A stretch of DNA of 64,000 nucleotides from UBA1672 sp963977495 (lineage in GTDB: Bacteria > Pseudomonadota > Alphaproteobacteria > Micavibrionales > Micavibrionaceae), in the NCBI GenBank assembly GCA_963977495.1, contig CAXBOT010000001.1, positions 992,001 to 1,056,000 on the forward strand. Reading direction: 5' to 3'. Below, piece after piece: positions 63,817 through 64,000 of the stretch (position 1 is its first letter; every line of letters begins with the position of its first letter). Position numbers and translations under genes: made by a program. The notes beneath the pieces are model-generated. The model saw only the letters and a list, made by a program, of their open reading frames with translations, searched no databases and was not told the origin of the DNA.

Positions 63817-64000
63817 CGGCCACCAATTTTTGTGAGAATCATAAACATATTACCTATCAGTTAAAAAACGCGAGGAAAAACTTACCCACTGGATTAGCAC
63901 AACGATTACATGCAAAATCAGCTAATACAGAGCAATGGAGTATTAAAATCATCCCTCATCGATCTCTTTTTCTGAAATGAGTTGAATGTAGTAGTCGCTT

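Noticed and set aside
63817..64000. Search for the second tRNA-Lys att copy
   Set aside because: No tRNA-like arms or copy of the 46255-46310 sequence seen up to the window end.

Overview
The window reads as chromosomal DNA of an alphaproteobacterium of moderate GC content. The call rests on gene families and neighbourhoods: a TauE/SafE exporter next to a TIGR02186-type membrane protein, sdhE divergent from recG, a murJ-trpS pair, coaBC-dut-mutS in a row, an ELM1-family protein, and btaA-btaB for betaine lipids. I cannot fix the order or genus by eye.

Layout. Bases 1-4246: two surface-polysaccharide glycosyltransferases (the first cut by the window edge) convergent with a large RTX/Ig-like secreted protein (RTX1). 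Bases 4443-46136: a dense core region. It holds a sulfite-exporter/UspA cluster, trpS-murJ, ubiE, an Ala/Glu-rich membrane-anchored protein, coaBC-dut-mutS, a ferredoxin reductase, cysK and fdxA. Then come a tandem TerB-like pair, a Y-family polymerase, trmFO, an Lrp regulator, an ELM1 protein, trxB, a LysR regulator, a likely structured RNA and an alpha/beta hydrolase. The rest is an aspartate aminotransferase, a phosphotransferase, mfd, btaA-btaB, sdhE/recG, a DUF502 protein with cysE, an OmpA-like protein, a cold-shock gene, a LysE exporter and a DUF3592 protein.

Bases 46255 to about 57700: a mobilizable genomic island. It starts at a truncated tRNA-Lys(UUU) 3' half followed by a tyrosine integrase, and carries a convergent HTH protein that may be its regulator. 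One long rightward operon follows: a small protein, a 4-TM membrane protein, a lipoprotein, a secreted von Willebrand A protein, a VirD4/TraG-like coupling ATPase, small proteins, a large serine recombinase, a MobC-like protein and a relaxase, closed by a strong bidirectional terminator. No VirB-type channel genes are present, so the element probably borrows a transfer channel, or uses the unknown envelope proteins in an undescribed way. The DNA just before the serine recombinase can form several mutually exclusive RNA stems.

Bases 57705-63816, leftward: a Sel1-repeat membrane protein translationally coupled to a 1598-residue RTX protein (RTX2). RTX2 has a FrpC-like Asp-Pro self-processing module, two Ig-like repeats, three near-identical 375-bp repeats and a type I secretion C-terminus very like that of RTX1. 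No type I secretion machinery is in the window. The intact tRNA-Lys expected at the far end of the island is not visible, so the island may run past base 64000 and could include the RTX2 pair.
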